Part shown: piece by piece, positions 52,540-61,033 of the stretch
Numbering within the stretch: the first letter of the stretch is position 1
Layout of the letters: the number at the start of each line of letters is the position of its first letter
NCBI RefSeq assembly: GCF_047718555.1
Contig: NZ_JBDNRK010000013.1
Coordinates: 1-64,000, forward strand
Reading direction: 5' to 3'
Length of the DNA: 64,000 nt
DNA from: Clostridium_I sp047718555
GTDB taxonomy: Bacteria; Bacillota; Clostridia; Clostridiales; Clostridiaceae
Notes under the pieces: generated by a model
Database searches by the model: none
Told to the model about the DNA's origin: nothing
Seen by the model: the letters and a program-made list of their open reading frames with translations, nothing else
Position numbers and translations under genes: made by a program

Positions 52540-53748
52540 ATGGCTACAAAAGAATTACAAAGTCAACTTGAGTATATTATACGAAGCAAAGAAGAAGTTC
52601 ACAGCTATTCGAAAGGAGTAGGAAGGCTTTATGATTTGGCAATATCTTATATCCATGATGCAGAGTTAGCTTACAAAGAGGGAAAAAATGCAGCTTGGAC
52701 AATGACAATATGGGAAGTTCCTCTTTTATATGCTTGTGATACAATACCAGTTGCATTCACTGAACTTGGAAGACTAGGTAGTGCCGATTCAATTACAGTT
52801 GCAGAAGATTATTTTCAAATTCCTCGTGAAACCTGTTCAATGGTAGCTGCAATACTCGGTGAATGGTACTTAAGAAAAGAAACAGGAATAAAGAAAATAC
52901 TTGGTTTTAATTCTTCTTGTGAACCATTTAATGTTGCTTGGGAACTAATAAAAAATGAGGGATATGATGTGTATCGAGTGGATACGGTATACAGACCACC
53001 ACATTGCGATGGAGAAAGATATGAACAGTTAGTGGAATTCTTAACTGAAGAACTCAAAGCAGCCGCAAATTGGCTAACAAATGGAAAAGGGATAAATGAA
53101 GAAAAGCTAAAATTTGAAATTAAAAGAAGAAATAGAATTCTCCAAAAAGTTCAAAGAATTATGCAACTTCGATATAAGCATCCTCTATATATTAAAAGTC
53201 TTGCTACAATGTATCTTTTAATGGGTTCTGGTAACTATTTTGGTAAGCCAGATGAATATGAAGAAGTACTTGATTTGTTATTAGGAGAACTTGAAAATAG
53301 ACCTGCTAATTTTGAAGAGAATGCTAAAGTGGTACCTCTTATATGGGCTGGAGGTAGAGGACAAGAATTTGGTGTGTATGAGGCGATTGATGATTGTGGA
53401 GGATCACTATTAGGTTGGATGTCTCCAAATCCTTTTGTTAGGTTATATAGGGAAGATGTGCCACCTGTTGAATCACTAGCTAGATATAACTTAGATGGAC
53501 AAACAGCAGGAGCTTTTGAGCATAGGATTAGTGTTTTTGAAAAACAGATTGAAAAGAGTAATGCGAAGGGAATTATTCTTTATGGTTATGTTGGCTGTTC
53601 GTTTGGTGGCGTTGAGCAAGAAATGGAAAGGGAACATTTTCATAAAAGAGGAATACCAAGCATAAGTCTTGAAGGAAGTTTTCAAGTGGGACCACCAAGT
53701 GGTCAGTTACTGACAAGAATAAGAGCTTTTATTGAAATGTTATCATAG
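52540..53748 (+). CDS. HgdB-like subunit, partner of the fusion protein
   Basis: 402 residues starting 2 bp after the fusion gene. HgdB-family region with Cys in LYACDTIP, RETCSMVAAILGEW, FNSSCEPFN, PHCDGERYE and GYVGCSFGG. It should pair with the HgdB-like half of the fusion protein to form the catalytic dimer. The product of the three-gene operon 49644-53748 would be a self-contained ATP-dependent reductase beside radical SAM and transport genes. Confidence 0.85.
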   Translation: MATKELQSQLEYIIRSKEEVHSYSKGVGRLYDLAISYIHDAELAYKEGKNAAWTMTIWEVPLLYACDTIPVAFTELGRLGSADSITVAEDYFQIPRETCSMVAAILGEWYLRKETGIKKILGFNSSCEPFNVAWELIKNEGYDVYRVDTVYRPPHCDGERYEQLVEFLTEELKAAANWLTNGKGINEEKLKFEIKRRNRILQKVQRIMQLRYKHPLYIKSLATMYLLMGSGNYFGKPDEYEEVLDLLLGELENRPANFEENAKVVPLIWAGGRGQEFGVYEAIDDCGGSLLGWMSPNPFVRLYREDVPPVESLARYNLDGQTAGAFEHRISVFEKQIEKSNAKGIILYGYVGCSFGGVEQEMEREHFHKRGIPSISLEGSFQVGPPSGQLLTRIRAFIEMLS

Positions 53749-53918
53749 TAAACCAGCTATTAAAATAAGTATAATAAAATATATTTATTGTTAAATATTA
53801 CGAAGGTAGGAAGTATATTAATTAAAATTTTTAAAAATAAGTTTTTATAGAGCAGTATCTAAAATGAAATTATGTGAGTAATTTAAAATAAAAAATTATA
53901 TAATGAATTTAATGTTGA

Positions 53919-55127
53919 AATTTATTAAAGGAAAAATTATATCAAGAATTAAAATTAAAGTTAGCTTTAAGTGTTGAGGGTGTTACTTATGATGTAGGTG
54001 TTTTTGATAGTCTTTTAGAGCATAATGAAAGTTTAAAAAAGCTGAATTATTACACTTGGGATAAGGAATTATTAACAAAGAAAAGTTATAATATACCCTA
54101 TGGATTTATCTTGGAAAATGGTTTTGGCGTTGGACTTATAACTGATAAAAATTCGCCTTATAAAATTGTAGAAAAAGATGGGGTTTTTAGTATTGATTAC
54201 AGAGGAGAAAAGTTATCAGATATAACCTTTCCAAAAACTCCTGAATTTTATTCCAAAACAACAAATGATGGTGTAAGTATGAGAGATATTGCATCTGATT
54301 CAGCTATAGGAAGTGTTGATGAGAGTCTTGTTGTTGCTTATAGCACTGAGTGTTCTGTTAAAGATAAAGGACAAACTTGCTTATTTTGTGTAATGAATGG
54401 AACAAAAGGACTAGATGGTGGAGAAGATAGACCGGCTTGGAAGTATCCACATCAAATTGCTGAAACTGTAAAAGCTGGTTATGATGAAGGGTATAAGCAT
54501 TTAACAATTACAGGAGGCTTTGTACCAGAGCGTAGAGAAGTTGAGTATTATTTGGATGTGGCAGAAAGTATCAAGGAAGCACTTGGAACAAATACCTTTA
54601 ATGGAACCGCATGTATTGGTGCACCAATTGATTTATCAGTTATTGAAAAGTATAAAGAAGCAGGTTATAGTTCCATTGCCTTTAATACAGAAGTATGGGG
54701 TAAAAATTATTTTGATATTGTGTGCCCTGGAAAAGTAGAAGAATGTGGTGGCTATGATAATTGGATAAAAGCAATCGAATATGGAATTGAAGTATTTGGT
54801 AAAGGAAATGTAAGAAGTAATTTTGTAGTAGGCTTACAGCCAAAAGAAGTACTATTTGAAGGTATTGAATACTTAGCTTCTATAGGTGTTGTTACGGTTG
54901 CTTCTAGCTGGGTACCAGGCCTTGGATCTCCCCTTGAAGGACATCGCTCTCCTACTGTTGATTGGCATTGGGATGTTCAACTTAGGCATGCAGATATTTT
55001 AAGAAAATATGGACGTACCTACGAGGAAATATTTAATGCTACACCAGCTAGAACATTAACACATGATATTTATCAAATAGAAGAAGAAAAATTGCCTATC
55101 TTTAATAAAAAAGTAAGTAATTTTTAA
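53919..55127 (+). pseudogene. Radical SAM-like paralog 4 with lost start (frameshift) or alternative TTG start
   Basis: The frame is open from 53919 and reads KEKLYQELKLKLALSVEGV, matching the N-terminus of the paralogs, but contains no ATG, GTG or TTG until TTG 54111 inside the conserved N-terminal domain. An ATG at 53912 is one base out of frame, so a small indel probably removed the true start. From 54111 the rest (338 residues) is intact: ECSVKDKGQTCLFC, TITGGFVPERREVEYY, FNGTACIGAPID, GHRSPT. Either an N-terminally shortened protein or a recent pseudogene. Confidence 0.7.
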
Positions 55128-55147
55128 AAATTATTGTTCATAAAAAT

Positions 55148-55192
55148 TAGGGTATTACCAGCATCATGATTAGTAATACCCTATAATTTTTT
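55148..55192 (+). terminator. Terminator after radical SAM 4
   Basis: TAGGGTATTAC pairs with GTAATACCCTA, then a run of T at 55187-55194. Confidence 0.8.
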
Positions 55193-55207
55193 TTGCAACA
55201 ATTATGA

Positions 55208-55366
55208 TTTATTTGGAGGAGATATCTTTATAATCAAAGTTTTGTAGCTATTTCAGCAGCAATAGAAAATATCTTTTCAACTGCTGAATCTTCTTTTGTT
55301 GAGCTGAAGCTTGATAAATCTAGTCAACTAAAATATAATTTAAACATTCCTATAATTCATATATGA
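55208..55366 (+). pseudogene. Unassigned coding remnant
   Basis: An open frame without a start reads NQSFVAISAAIENIFSTAES, then SFVELKLDKSSQLKYNLNI and stop. The composition looks protein-like and a GGAGGAG lies at its upstream end, but the frame does not fit it. I cannot assign a family. The remainder of 55370-55505 shows nothing. Confidence 0.25.
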
Positions 55367-55506
55367 TTAATAATATTATATTCAGTATATTACTATTAAT
55401 AAATAATGTAAATGATTTCCAACTAATTTTCAGAATAAACGCATGAAAAATAATAGTGATGAATATACAGAAGAAGAGCAGTGATGGTTGAAATATAAGA
55501 AATTTG

Positions 55507-55641
55507 TTGACACATAAAATCTTATATGATATTATACTTGGTAAATAGAAAACATATAGGTTTAATATATTTTGAATGCCGACTGGAGAACCAGAGGTTT
55601 CTAACTAAATGTAATTTTTTGTTAGGAATCTCTGTTTTTTT
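55507..55641 (+). promoter_or_regulatory. L18: duplicate of L17, now heading a remnant
   Basis: TTGACA (55507) N17 TATTAT (55530), box AAAACATATAGGTTTAA. Inner hairpin CTGG-AGAA-CCAG at 55583-55594, outer helix GCC/GGT (covariant with L17 at one pair). Terminator AGAGGTTTCTAAC with GTTAGGAATCTCT and T7. It could still feed the binding-protein gene 300 bp on. Confidence 0.83.
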
Positions 55642-55663
55642 ATTTTATAAAATAATTTATATA

Positions 55664-55822
55664 TGAAGTACTCGATGCAAGAAGCTAATAAGAATGAAAA
55701 TCTATATATATTTTATACTTAATTTAAGTAAGAATTTTGTTGTTAATAATGAGCAATTGATATTCTAAATGAATTATTGCCTATTTTCAACAAAAGTTCA
55801 GTGGAAAAAATAATTTTGTAGT
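55664..55822 (+). pseudogene. Chimeric remnant: ABC ATPase start joined to radical SAM end
   Basis: Starts like the 48649 ATPase (EANKNENLYI, then frameshifted NLSKNFVVNNEQ) and switches to ELLPIFNKSSVEK, the C-terminus of the radical SAM family. A deletion between a duplicated ATPase and a radical SAM gene would give this. Confidence 0.7.
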
Positions 55823-55952
55823 TAAACTAGAAATAAAAAACAAGGCTGGGATAAAAAGTATAGTTTTTAATTGCAGTACATTAAAATATAGAATTGAGTA
55901 AAGTTGTTTAAATTAACATAATATTTAAGCTTAGAAAATGGAGGATTTCATT

Positions 55953-56978
55953 ATGAAAAAAAGTAGTATTTTAGTTAGTTTAGTGTTAGTTATAGTATTA
56001 GTTCTTAGTGGATGTGGTAATAAAAGTGCAAATAATAGCAGTGCTGATAATTCTAAAAAAACCAAATTAAAAACACTTAAGATAGGATATCCGGGAACAG
56101 GAAACAATACTGCTGGCGACTTATTAGCTGTTGGTATTGATAAAGGTTATTTTAAAGATGAACTTAAAGATTTAGTAACAGATGTGCAATTTATTAATTT
56201 TTCAGGTGCTGGTCCTGCAATAAATGAGGCACTTGCTAGTAAAGATTTGGATATAGGTGTGTATGGTGATACTCCAGCTGTTACTGCTAAATCTAATGGT
56301 ATTGATACAACATTAGTTGGTGCAGGGAATACTGCTCTTGATGCTGCAATTATTGTAAATCCTAATTCATCTATAAAATCAGTAAAAGATCTTAAAGGGA
56401 AGAAGGTTGCCACAACTAAAGGATCCTATATGCACAAAACACTTGCTCAGATGTTACAAGCCAATGGATTATCAATAAAAGATATTCAATTTATTAATAT
56501 GAATACCTCTGATTCTGAGGCGGCACTTTTTAGTAATCAACTTGATGCTATTGTGGAATCTAATACAGGTGCAGCTAAATTAGTTACTAAAAAACAAGGT
56601 AGAGTGTTACTGGATTGTAGAGATAATCCAGAGTGGAAGGGGATGAATATAGTTATTTCAAGAACTGAATTTGCAAAGGAAAACCCAGAAGTTATAACAG
56701 GTTTAATTAAAGGATTTGAGAAAGCTAGAGACTTTGTTAATAAGAATCCAGAAGAAACTAAAACAATATGGGCTAAGTCTGGAATTCCTAAGGAGGCATA
56801 CGATTATCTTTATCCAAATAACAATTTTGGTGATACTTTTAATGTGGAATTAAATCAGTCAGTTATTGATAAATTAAATTCTACCAAAAGTTTTTTAAAG
56901 GATAATGAATTGATAAAAAAAGATTTTAATATAAATGATTGGGCTGACAAAAGCTATTATGAAAAGTCACTTAAATAA
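55953..56978 (+). CDS. Substrate-binding lipoprotein, SsuA-like, paralog 5
   Basis: 341 residues from the ATG with TGGAGG eight bases upstream; an ATG at 55938 overlaps that site. Lipobox LSGC, then KIGYPGTGNNTAGDLLAVGIDKGY and GAGPAINEALASKDLDIGVYGD, closest in the window to the 43114 protein. It stands before radical SAM gene 5, repeating the binding-protein/radical SAM pairing. Confidence 0.87.
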   Translation: MKKSSILVSLVLVIVLVLSGCGNKSANNSSADNSKKTKLKTLKIGYPGTGNNTAGDLLAVGIDKGYFKDELKDLVTDVQFINFSGAGPAINEALASKDLDIGVYGDTPAVTAKSNGIDTTLVGAGNTALDAAIIVNPNSSIKSVKDLKGKKVATTKGSYMHKTLAQMLQANGLSIKDIQFINMNTSDSEAALFSNQLDAIVESNTGAAKLVTKKQGRVLLDCRDNPEWKGMNIVISRTEFAKENPEVITGLIKGFEKARDFVNKNPEETKTIWAKSGIPKEAYDYLYPNNNFGDTFNVELNQSVIDKLNSTKSFLKDNELIKKDFNINDWADKSYYEKSLK

Positions 56979-57058
56979 TAAAAGATAATTATAAGGTATA
57001 TTTAAATTTATGTTTATATATAAGGCACAATAGGACGATTTATTAGGGGGATAAGGTT

Positions 57059-58258
57059 ATGAGCGTTAATGTAGAAAAAGTAGAGAATAAAGTGTTAAAA
57101 AGTAAGCTTTATGAAGAATTGAGAATAAAGGCTGAACTTGCTATAGATGGAGTAAATATTGATAAAGATGCACTTAGTTCACTTGATTTAGGAGGAAAAT
57201 ATCAAGAACAGGTACATAGTGGTTTTGAAATGGATAAAGAAACCCATGTAGGTATAGAATATCCAGTAAGTTTTAGATTACCAAATGGTTTAGTTGCACC
57301 TTTTAAAAGAGATCGTAATTCCGATTATACTATAGCACTTGAAGGTAATAGGTATATACTCGTTAAAAATGGGAATAAATTATTTAATATAAATTTTCAA
57401 GAAAGACCTCAATATTATAGTTTGAAAACTACTGACGGACAATTAATGCACAATATAGCTACTTTTGTAAATGATAGTAATTTATCAGCCTTTTATAGCA
57501 ATGAATGTTCTTATAAAGAAAAAGGGGAGGATTGCCTATTTTGTAATGTAAATGCTACAAAGGAATCCTATGCTGAAAAATATGGAATATTCTTAAAGAC
57601 ACCAGTTCAAATTGCAGAAACTATTGAAGCTGCCTATAAAGAGGGAATTGCTGACCATGTTACAGTAACTGGTGGAATTATTCCAGAAAGAAGAGAAATA
57701 GAATATTATCTTGATGTTGCTGAGGAAATACAGAAGAAAACAAAATTAACGGATTTTAATGGTACAGCTGTAATAGCTGCTCCTCTTGATCTTACTAGTA
57801 TAGATAGGCTTAAGGAAAATGGATATAGAACCATAGGATTAAATATAGAGTTTTGGGATAAAAACTATTATGCTGCAATTTGTCCTGGTAAGGCAAAAAA
57901 TAGTGGAGGCTGGGATCATTGGCTTAAAGCTATAGAATATGCTGTAGGTGTATTTGGACCAGGAAGAGTAAGATCAAATATTGTTGGAGGAATTGAACCA
58001 AAACAAAAAACAATAGAGGGTGTAGAATATTTTTCAAATCTAGGGGTAATATGCTTACCAAGTCAATGGTGTGCTAATCCTGGTTCAGGACTTGAGGGAC
58101 ATAGAACACCAGAAGTATCATGGCATTTAGATCTTGCAGAGAAGGCAGTTCGATTGCAAAAAAAAGCTGGAATAACTTATGACCAAATACATGATGCAAG
58201 CAATAATGATCTTGGTATTACTCATGATATATGGAAAATTGAAGATGGTTTATTGTAA
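57059..58258 (+). CDS. Radical SAM-like enzyme with CX8CX2C motif, paralog 5
   Basis: 399 residues. Motif NECSYKEKGEDCLFCN, then TVTGGIIPERREIEYY, FNGTAVIAAPLD, ICPGKAKNSGGW (the second Cys of this block is Ser, as in paralog 6), GIEPKQK, GHRTPE. GGGGG precedes the ATG. It is followed after 30 bp by a nitroreductase, which may supply or take electrons. Confidence 0.8.
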   Translation: MSVNVEKVENKVLKSKLYEELRIKAELAIDGVNIDKDALSSLDLGGKYQEQVHSGFEMDKETHVGIEYPVSFRLPNGLVAPFKRDRNSDYTIALEGNRYILVKNGNKLFNINFQERPQYYSLKTTDGQLMHNIATFVNDSNLSAFYSNECSYKEKGEDCLFCNVNATKESYAEKYGIFLKTPVQIAETIEAAYKEGIADHVTVTGGIIPERREIEYYLDVAEEIQKKTKLTDFNGTAVIAAPLDLTSIDRLKENGYRTIGLNIEFWDKNYYAAICPGKAKNSGGWDHWLKAIEYAVGVFGPGRVRSNIVGGIEPKQKTIEGVEYFSNLGVICLPSQWCANPGSGLEGHRTPEVSWHLDLAEKAVRLQKKAGITYDQIHDASNNDLGITHDIWKIEDGLL

Positions 58259-58288
58259 AATATTAATAATGGGGGAGTGGAAAATAAA

Positions 58289-58873
58289 ATGAGTATATTT
58301 GAAACTATTTTTAAAAGAAGAACAATACGAAGCTTTAAACAAGACGCAATACAGGTAGAAAAGTTAAAAAAATTAGTGGATGCAGCAAGAGTGGCACCAC
58401 AAGCTGCAAATTTACAACCTTTAAAGTATGTAATTATTAATGATGAAAAATTATTAGAACCAATTTTTAAGACTACAGCTTGGGCTGGTTATATAAGACC
58501 AGCAGCTGATCCACAAGAGGGACAAAAACCAGTTGCTTATATATTAATTCTTGTTGATAGTGAAATAAAAAAAGAGGGTTATGATGTAGATGCTGGAGCA
58601 GCAGTTGAAAACTTGCTATTAACTGCAGTTGAAGAAGGATTAGGAACCGCTTGGTTAGGTGCTATAGATAGAAAAAAAATAAAAGAGTTATTAAATATAC
58701 CAGATAAATATATTCTTCATACTCTTGTTGCAATAGGATATCCAGCAGAAACACCTATTATTGAAGATAAAAAAGATGATTCTATTAAATATTATAAAGA
58801 TGAGAATAATGTTTTGCATGTACCAAAGAGAAAATTAGAAGATATAGTATTTTTTAATAATAAGATTGTATAG
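58289..58873 (+). CDS. Nitroreductase-family flavoprotein
   Basis: 194 residues from the ATG; GTG at 58277 is fused with the GGGGGAG site and unlikely. Family start FKRRTIRSFKQ, FMN-binding RVAPQAANLQPLKYV (about 35-50) and GLGTAWLGAIDRKKI (about 115-130). It uses NAD(P)H to reduce a nitro, ene or quinone-like group, or acts as an electron entry for the neighbouring enzymes. Probably cotranscribed with radical SAM 5. Confidence 0.87.
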   Translation: MSIFETIFKRRTIRSFKQDAIQVEKLKKLVDAARVAPQAANLQPLKYVIINDEKLLEPIFKTTAWAGYIRPAADPQEGQKPVAYILILVDSEIKKEGYDVDAGAAVENLLLTAVEEGLGTAWLGAIDRKKIKELLNIPDKYILHTLVAIGYPAETPIIEDKKDDSIKYYKDENNVLHVPKRKLEDIVFFNNKIV

Positions 58874-58935
58874 ATAATTTTGTTGAAGTGGCTGTACTAA
58901 TAAACAATTTTAATTTGATTCTCCTTAATTTAATA

Positions 58936-59065
58936 TTGACAATTACAGTAATAAAGGTTATTATAAATAAAACATAAAATATTTATAGGAATACTAGGAA
59001 TAATTGCTGACTAGAAAAACTAGAGGCATCCGAAAAAAATAATTTTTTTTCGGATGCCCTTTTTT
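58936..59065 (+). promoter_or_regulatory. L19: promoter, box and leader RNA with TGCT/GGCA outer helix
   Basis: TTGACA (58936) N17 TATTAT (58959). Two GGAATA units (TATAGGAATACTAGGAATAA). Inner hairpin CTAG-AAAAA-CTAG at 59011-59023. Outer helix TGCT/GGCA follows the changed terminator GGCATCCGAAAAAAA/TTTTTTTCGGATGCC, direct evidence for the alternative pairing. Confidence 0.88.
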
Positions 59066-59121
59066 GTAACATAATTTATTATGAAAAAATTTAATTATTG
59101 TAATTTGAGAGGAGAATACAA

Positions 59122-60345
59122 ATGGCGGATTTTTCACATTTAACAAAAGATCAATTAAAACAAAAATTATGGGAGGAAGTAGCTTTAAAAGCAGATTTAA
59201 TTGCAAATGGAGTTGATATTTCTAAAGAGGCTTTGGCTAGTATAAAACTTGGTACGGAAATAAAAGAACAAGTACATTGTCTTTTTGAAATGGATTTTAA
59301 GGATCATGATTTTGAATTGCCTGCAGATTTCAATCTTCCATTGGGAATAAGTGTTTCTTTTAACTGGAATCCAGCAGCACTGTATAAAATTGTTACTGAA
59401 AACGGTAAATTTATTTTGATTAAAAATGGCAATAAGGTTTCTGATATAGAATTTCATAAGAGACCAGGATTTTATGGTAAGAAAACTTCTGATGGAAAAA
59501 ACATGGAGAATATAGGTGTGTACAATCCTGATGGACATGTATTTGTTGTTTATAGTAATGAGTGTTCATATAAGGATAAGGGTGAAGATTGCCTATTTTG
59601 CAATATAAACCATACTAAAGATACTTATGCTGAAAAAGAAGGTACTGAGTGGAAAACTCCTGTTCAAATTGGAGAGGTTGTGGCAGAGGCTTATAAATCA
59701 GGAATCGCTAGGCATGTAACTATAACTGGTGGAGTAATACCAGAACGTAGGGAGCTTGAATACTATCTTGATGTAGCAGATGAAATCAAGAATCATACAG
59801 GTTTAGAGGATTTTAATGGAACAGCCACAGTTGCAGCTCCTTTGGATCTTTCCAATATTGATAGATTAAAAGAAGCAGGTTATCGTACTACATCTATGAA
59901 TCTAGAAATTTGGGATAAAAATATTTATAAGACTATTTGCCCAGGAAAAGCTAATGGTAGTGGTGGTTGGGACCATTGGGTTAACGCTTTAGAGCATGCT
60001 GTAGAAGTTTTTGGGTATGGTAGAGTACGTTCAACCTTTGTTACTGGTATTGAACCTAAGAAAAAGACACTTGAGGGTTTTGAATATTTAATATCAAAAG
60101 GAGTAGTAGCTATAGCTTCTCTTTGGATACCAAACCCTGGTTCAGAATTAGAAGGTCATCGTACACCGGAACCAGCTTGGCATTTAGATTTAGCTGAAAA
60201 AAATGTTAATCTATGGAAAAAGAATGGAATAACTTATGACCAAGTTTTTGATGCTAATGCTGGATCAGATGCGTTGCAGCATGATATTTACCGTATTCAA
60301 GATGAAACACTTCCTGTTTTTAACTTACAGAATAGTTTAGTGTAA
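59122..60345 (+). CDS. Radical SAM-like enzyme with CX8CX2C motif, paralog 6
   Basis: 407 residues. Motif NECSYKDKGEDCLFCN, TITGGVIPERRELEYY, FNGTATVAAPLD, ICPGKANGSGGW, GIEPKKK, GHRTPE. The final Cys-Asn is followed by INHTKDTYAE. GAGAGGAG precedes the ATG. A PNPOx-like gene follows, paralleling the PNPOx-NifH order at 24 kb. Controlled by L19. Confidence 0.82.
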   Translation: MADFSHLTKDQLKQKLWEEVALKADLIANGVDISKEALASIKLGTEIKEQVHCLFEMDFKDHDFELPADFNLPLGISVSFNWNPAALYKIVTENGKFILIKNGNKVSDIEFHKRPGFYGKKTSDGKNMENIGVYNPDGHVFVVYSNECSYKDKGEDCLFCNINHTKDTYAEKEGTEWKTPVQIGEVVAEAYKSGIARHVTITGGVIPERRELEYYLDVADEIKNHTGLEDFNGTATVAAPLDLSNIDRLKEAGYRTTSMNLEIWDKNIYKTICPGKANGSGGWDHWVNALEHAVEVFGYGRVRSTFVTGIEPKKKTLEGFEYLISKGVVAIASLWIPNPGSELEGHRTPEPAWHLDLAEKNVNLWKKNGITYDQVFDANAGSDALQHDIYRIQDETLPVFNLQNSLV

Positions 60346-60382
60346 ATATATAAATTAAATATTATTTTGGGGGTATGTATAA

Positions 60383-60853
60383 ATGTCAATTGATAAAAAT
60401 TTTATAAAGGAATATTTAAATAGTACAAAATATATAACTTTAGCTACAGTAGATGGTGAAAATGCTCCTGCATTAAGAGTTTTGGGTGCTTTTGGTGTAG
60501 ATGGTTATGACACTTATTTTTCAACTGTTGAGGGAGCTGCAAAGGTTGAACAAATTAAACATAATTCGAATGTTTCAGTTTTTTTTCAGCATGAAAATCA
60601 AGAATTGGCATCCTTTATTAATATTACAATAAAAGGTAAAGGTGAAAAGGTAACAGATGAAGTAGAACTTAAAAAAGCTATTGAGGTAATAGGTAATAGA
60701 AATTCTAGATTTAAAGAAAGAATTGAAAAGGATGGCTTAGGTAACAATATAATAATACATGTAAGTCCATCAGAGTTAAAAGTACTGGATTTTAAGAAAT
60801 CTCCAGGAGAGAATCGCGTTGAAATTATACCCTTGTTAGATGAAAATTATTAA
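60383..60853 (+). CDS. Pyridoxamine 5'-phosphate oxidase-like flavin-binding protein 2
   Basis: 156 residues, GGGGG upstream. Split-barrel fold (YITLATVDGENAPALRVLGAF near 17-37, KVEQIKHNSNVSVFFQHE near 55). Paralog of the 24141 protein and likewise next to an FeS enzyme. A role in electron delivery or redox protection is likely but unproven. Confidence 0.8.
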   Translation: MSIDKNFIKEYLNSTKYITLATVDGENAPALRVLGAFGVDGYDTYFSTVEGAAKVEQIKHNSNVSVFFQHENQELASFINITIKGKGEKVTDEVELKKAIEVIGNRNSRFKERIEKDGLGNNIIIHVSPSELKVLDFKKSPGENRVEIIPLLDENY

Positions 60854-60881
60854 TAGTATGGTATAAGTATATCTTTATTGA

Positions 60882-60950
60882 TTTAGTTGACTAGCTGGAC
60901 TAGAGGCTAAGGTTTACTCTTTATTAGTGAAGGGTTGAATCTTAGCTTTT
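60882..60950 (+). promoter_or_regulatory. L20: leader RNA before the enolase-superfamily gene
   Basis: Inner hairpin CTAG-CTGGA-CTAG at 60891-60903, outer helix TTTAGTT/GGCTAAG. Terminator GCTAAGGTTTA with TTGAATCTTAGC and TTTT. No separate promoter is obvious. Confidence 0.82.
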
Positions 60951-61033
60951 GTTCTTGTATAGGAATTTGAACTTTTTGATCACAAGAAACTCACAAATGT
61001 TATTATTACTGTATTTGGGAGGTTGGGATAAAA

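Noticed and set aside
49644..53748. 2-hydroxyacyl-CoA dehydratase operon
   Set aside because: No CoA-transferase, acyl-CoA dehydrogenase or hydroxyacid dehydrogenase nearby, and the ATPase is fused. A double-cubane-type reductase is preferred, though not proven.
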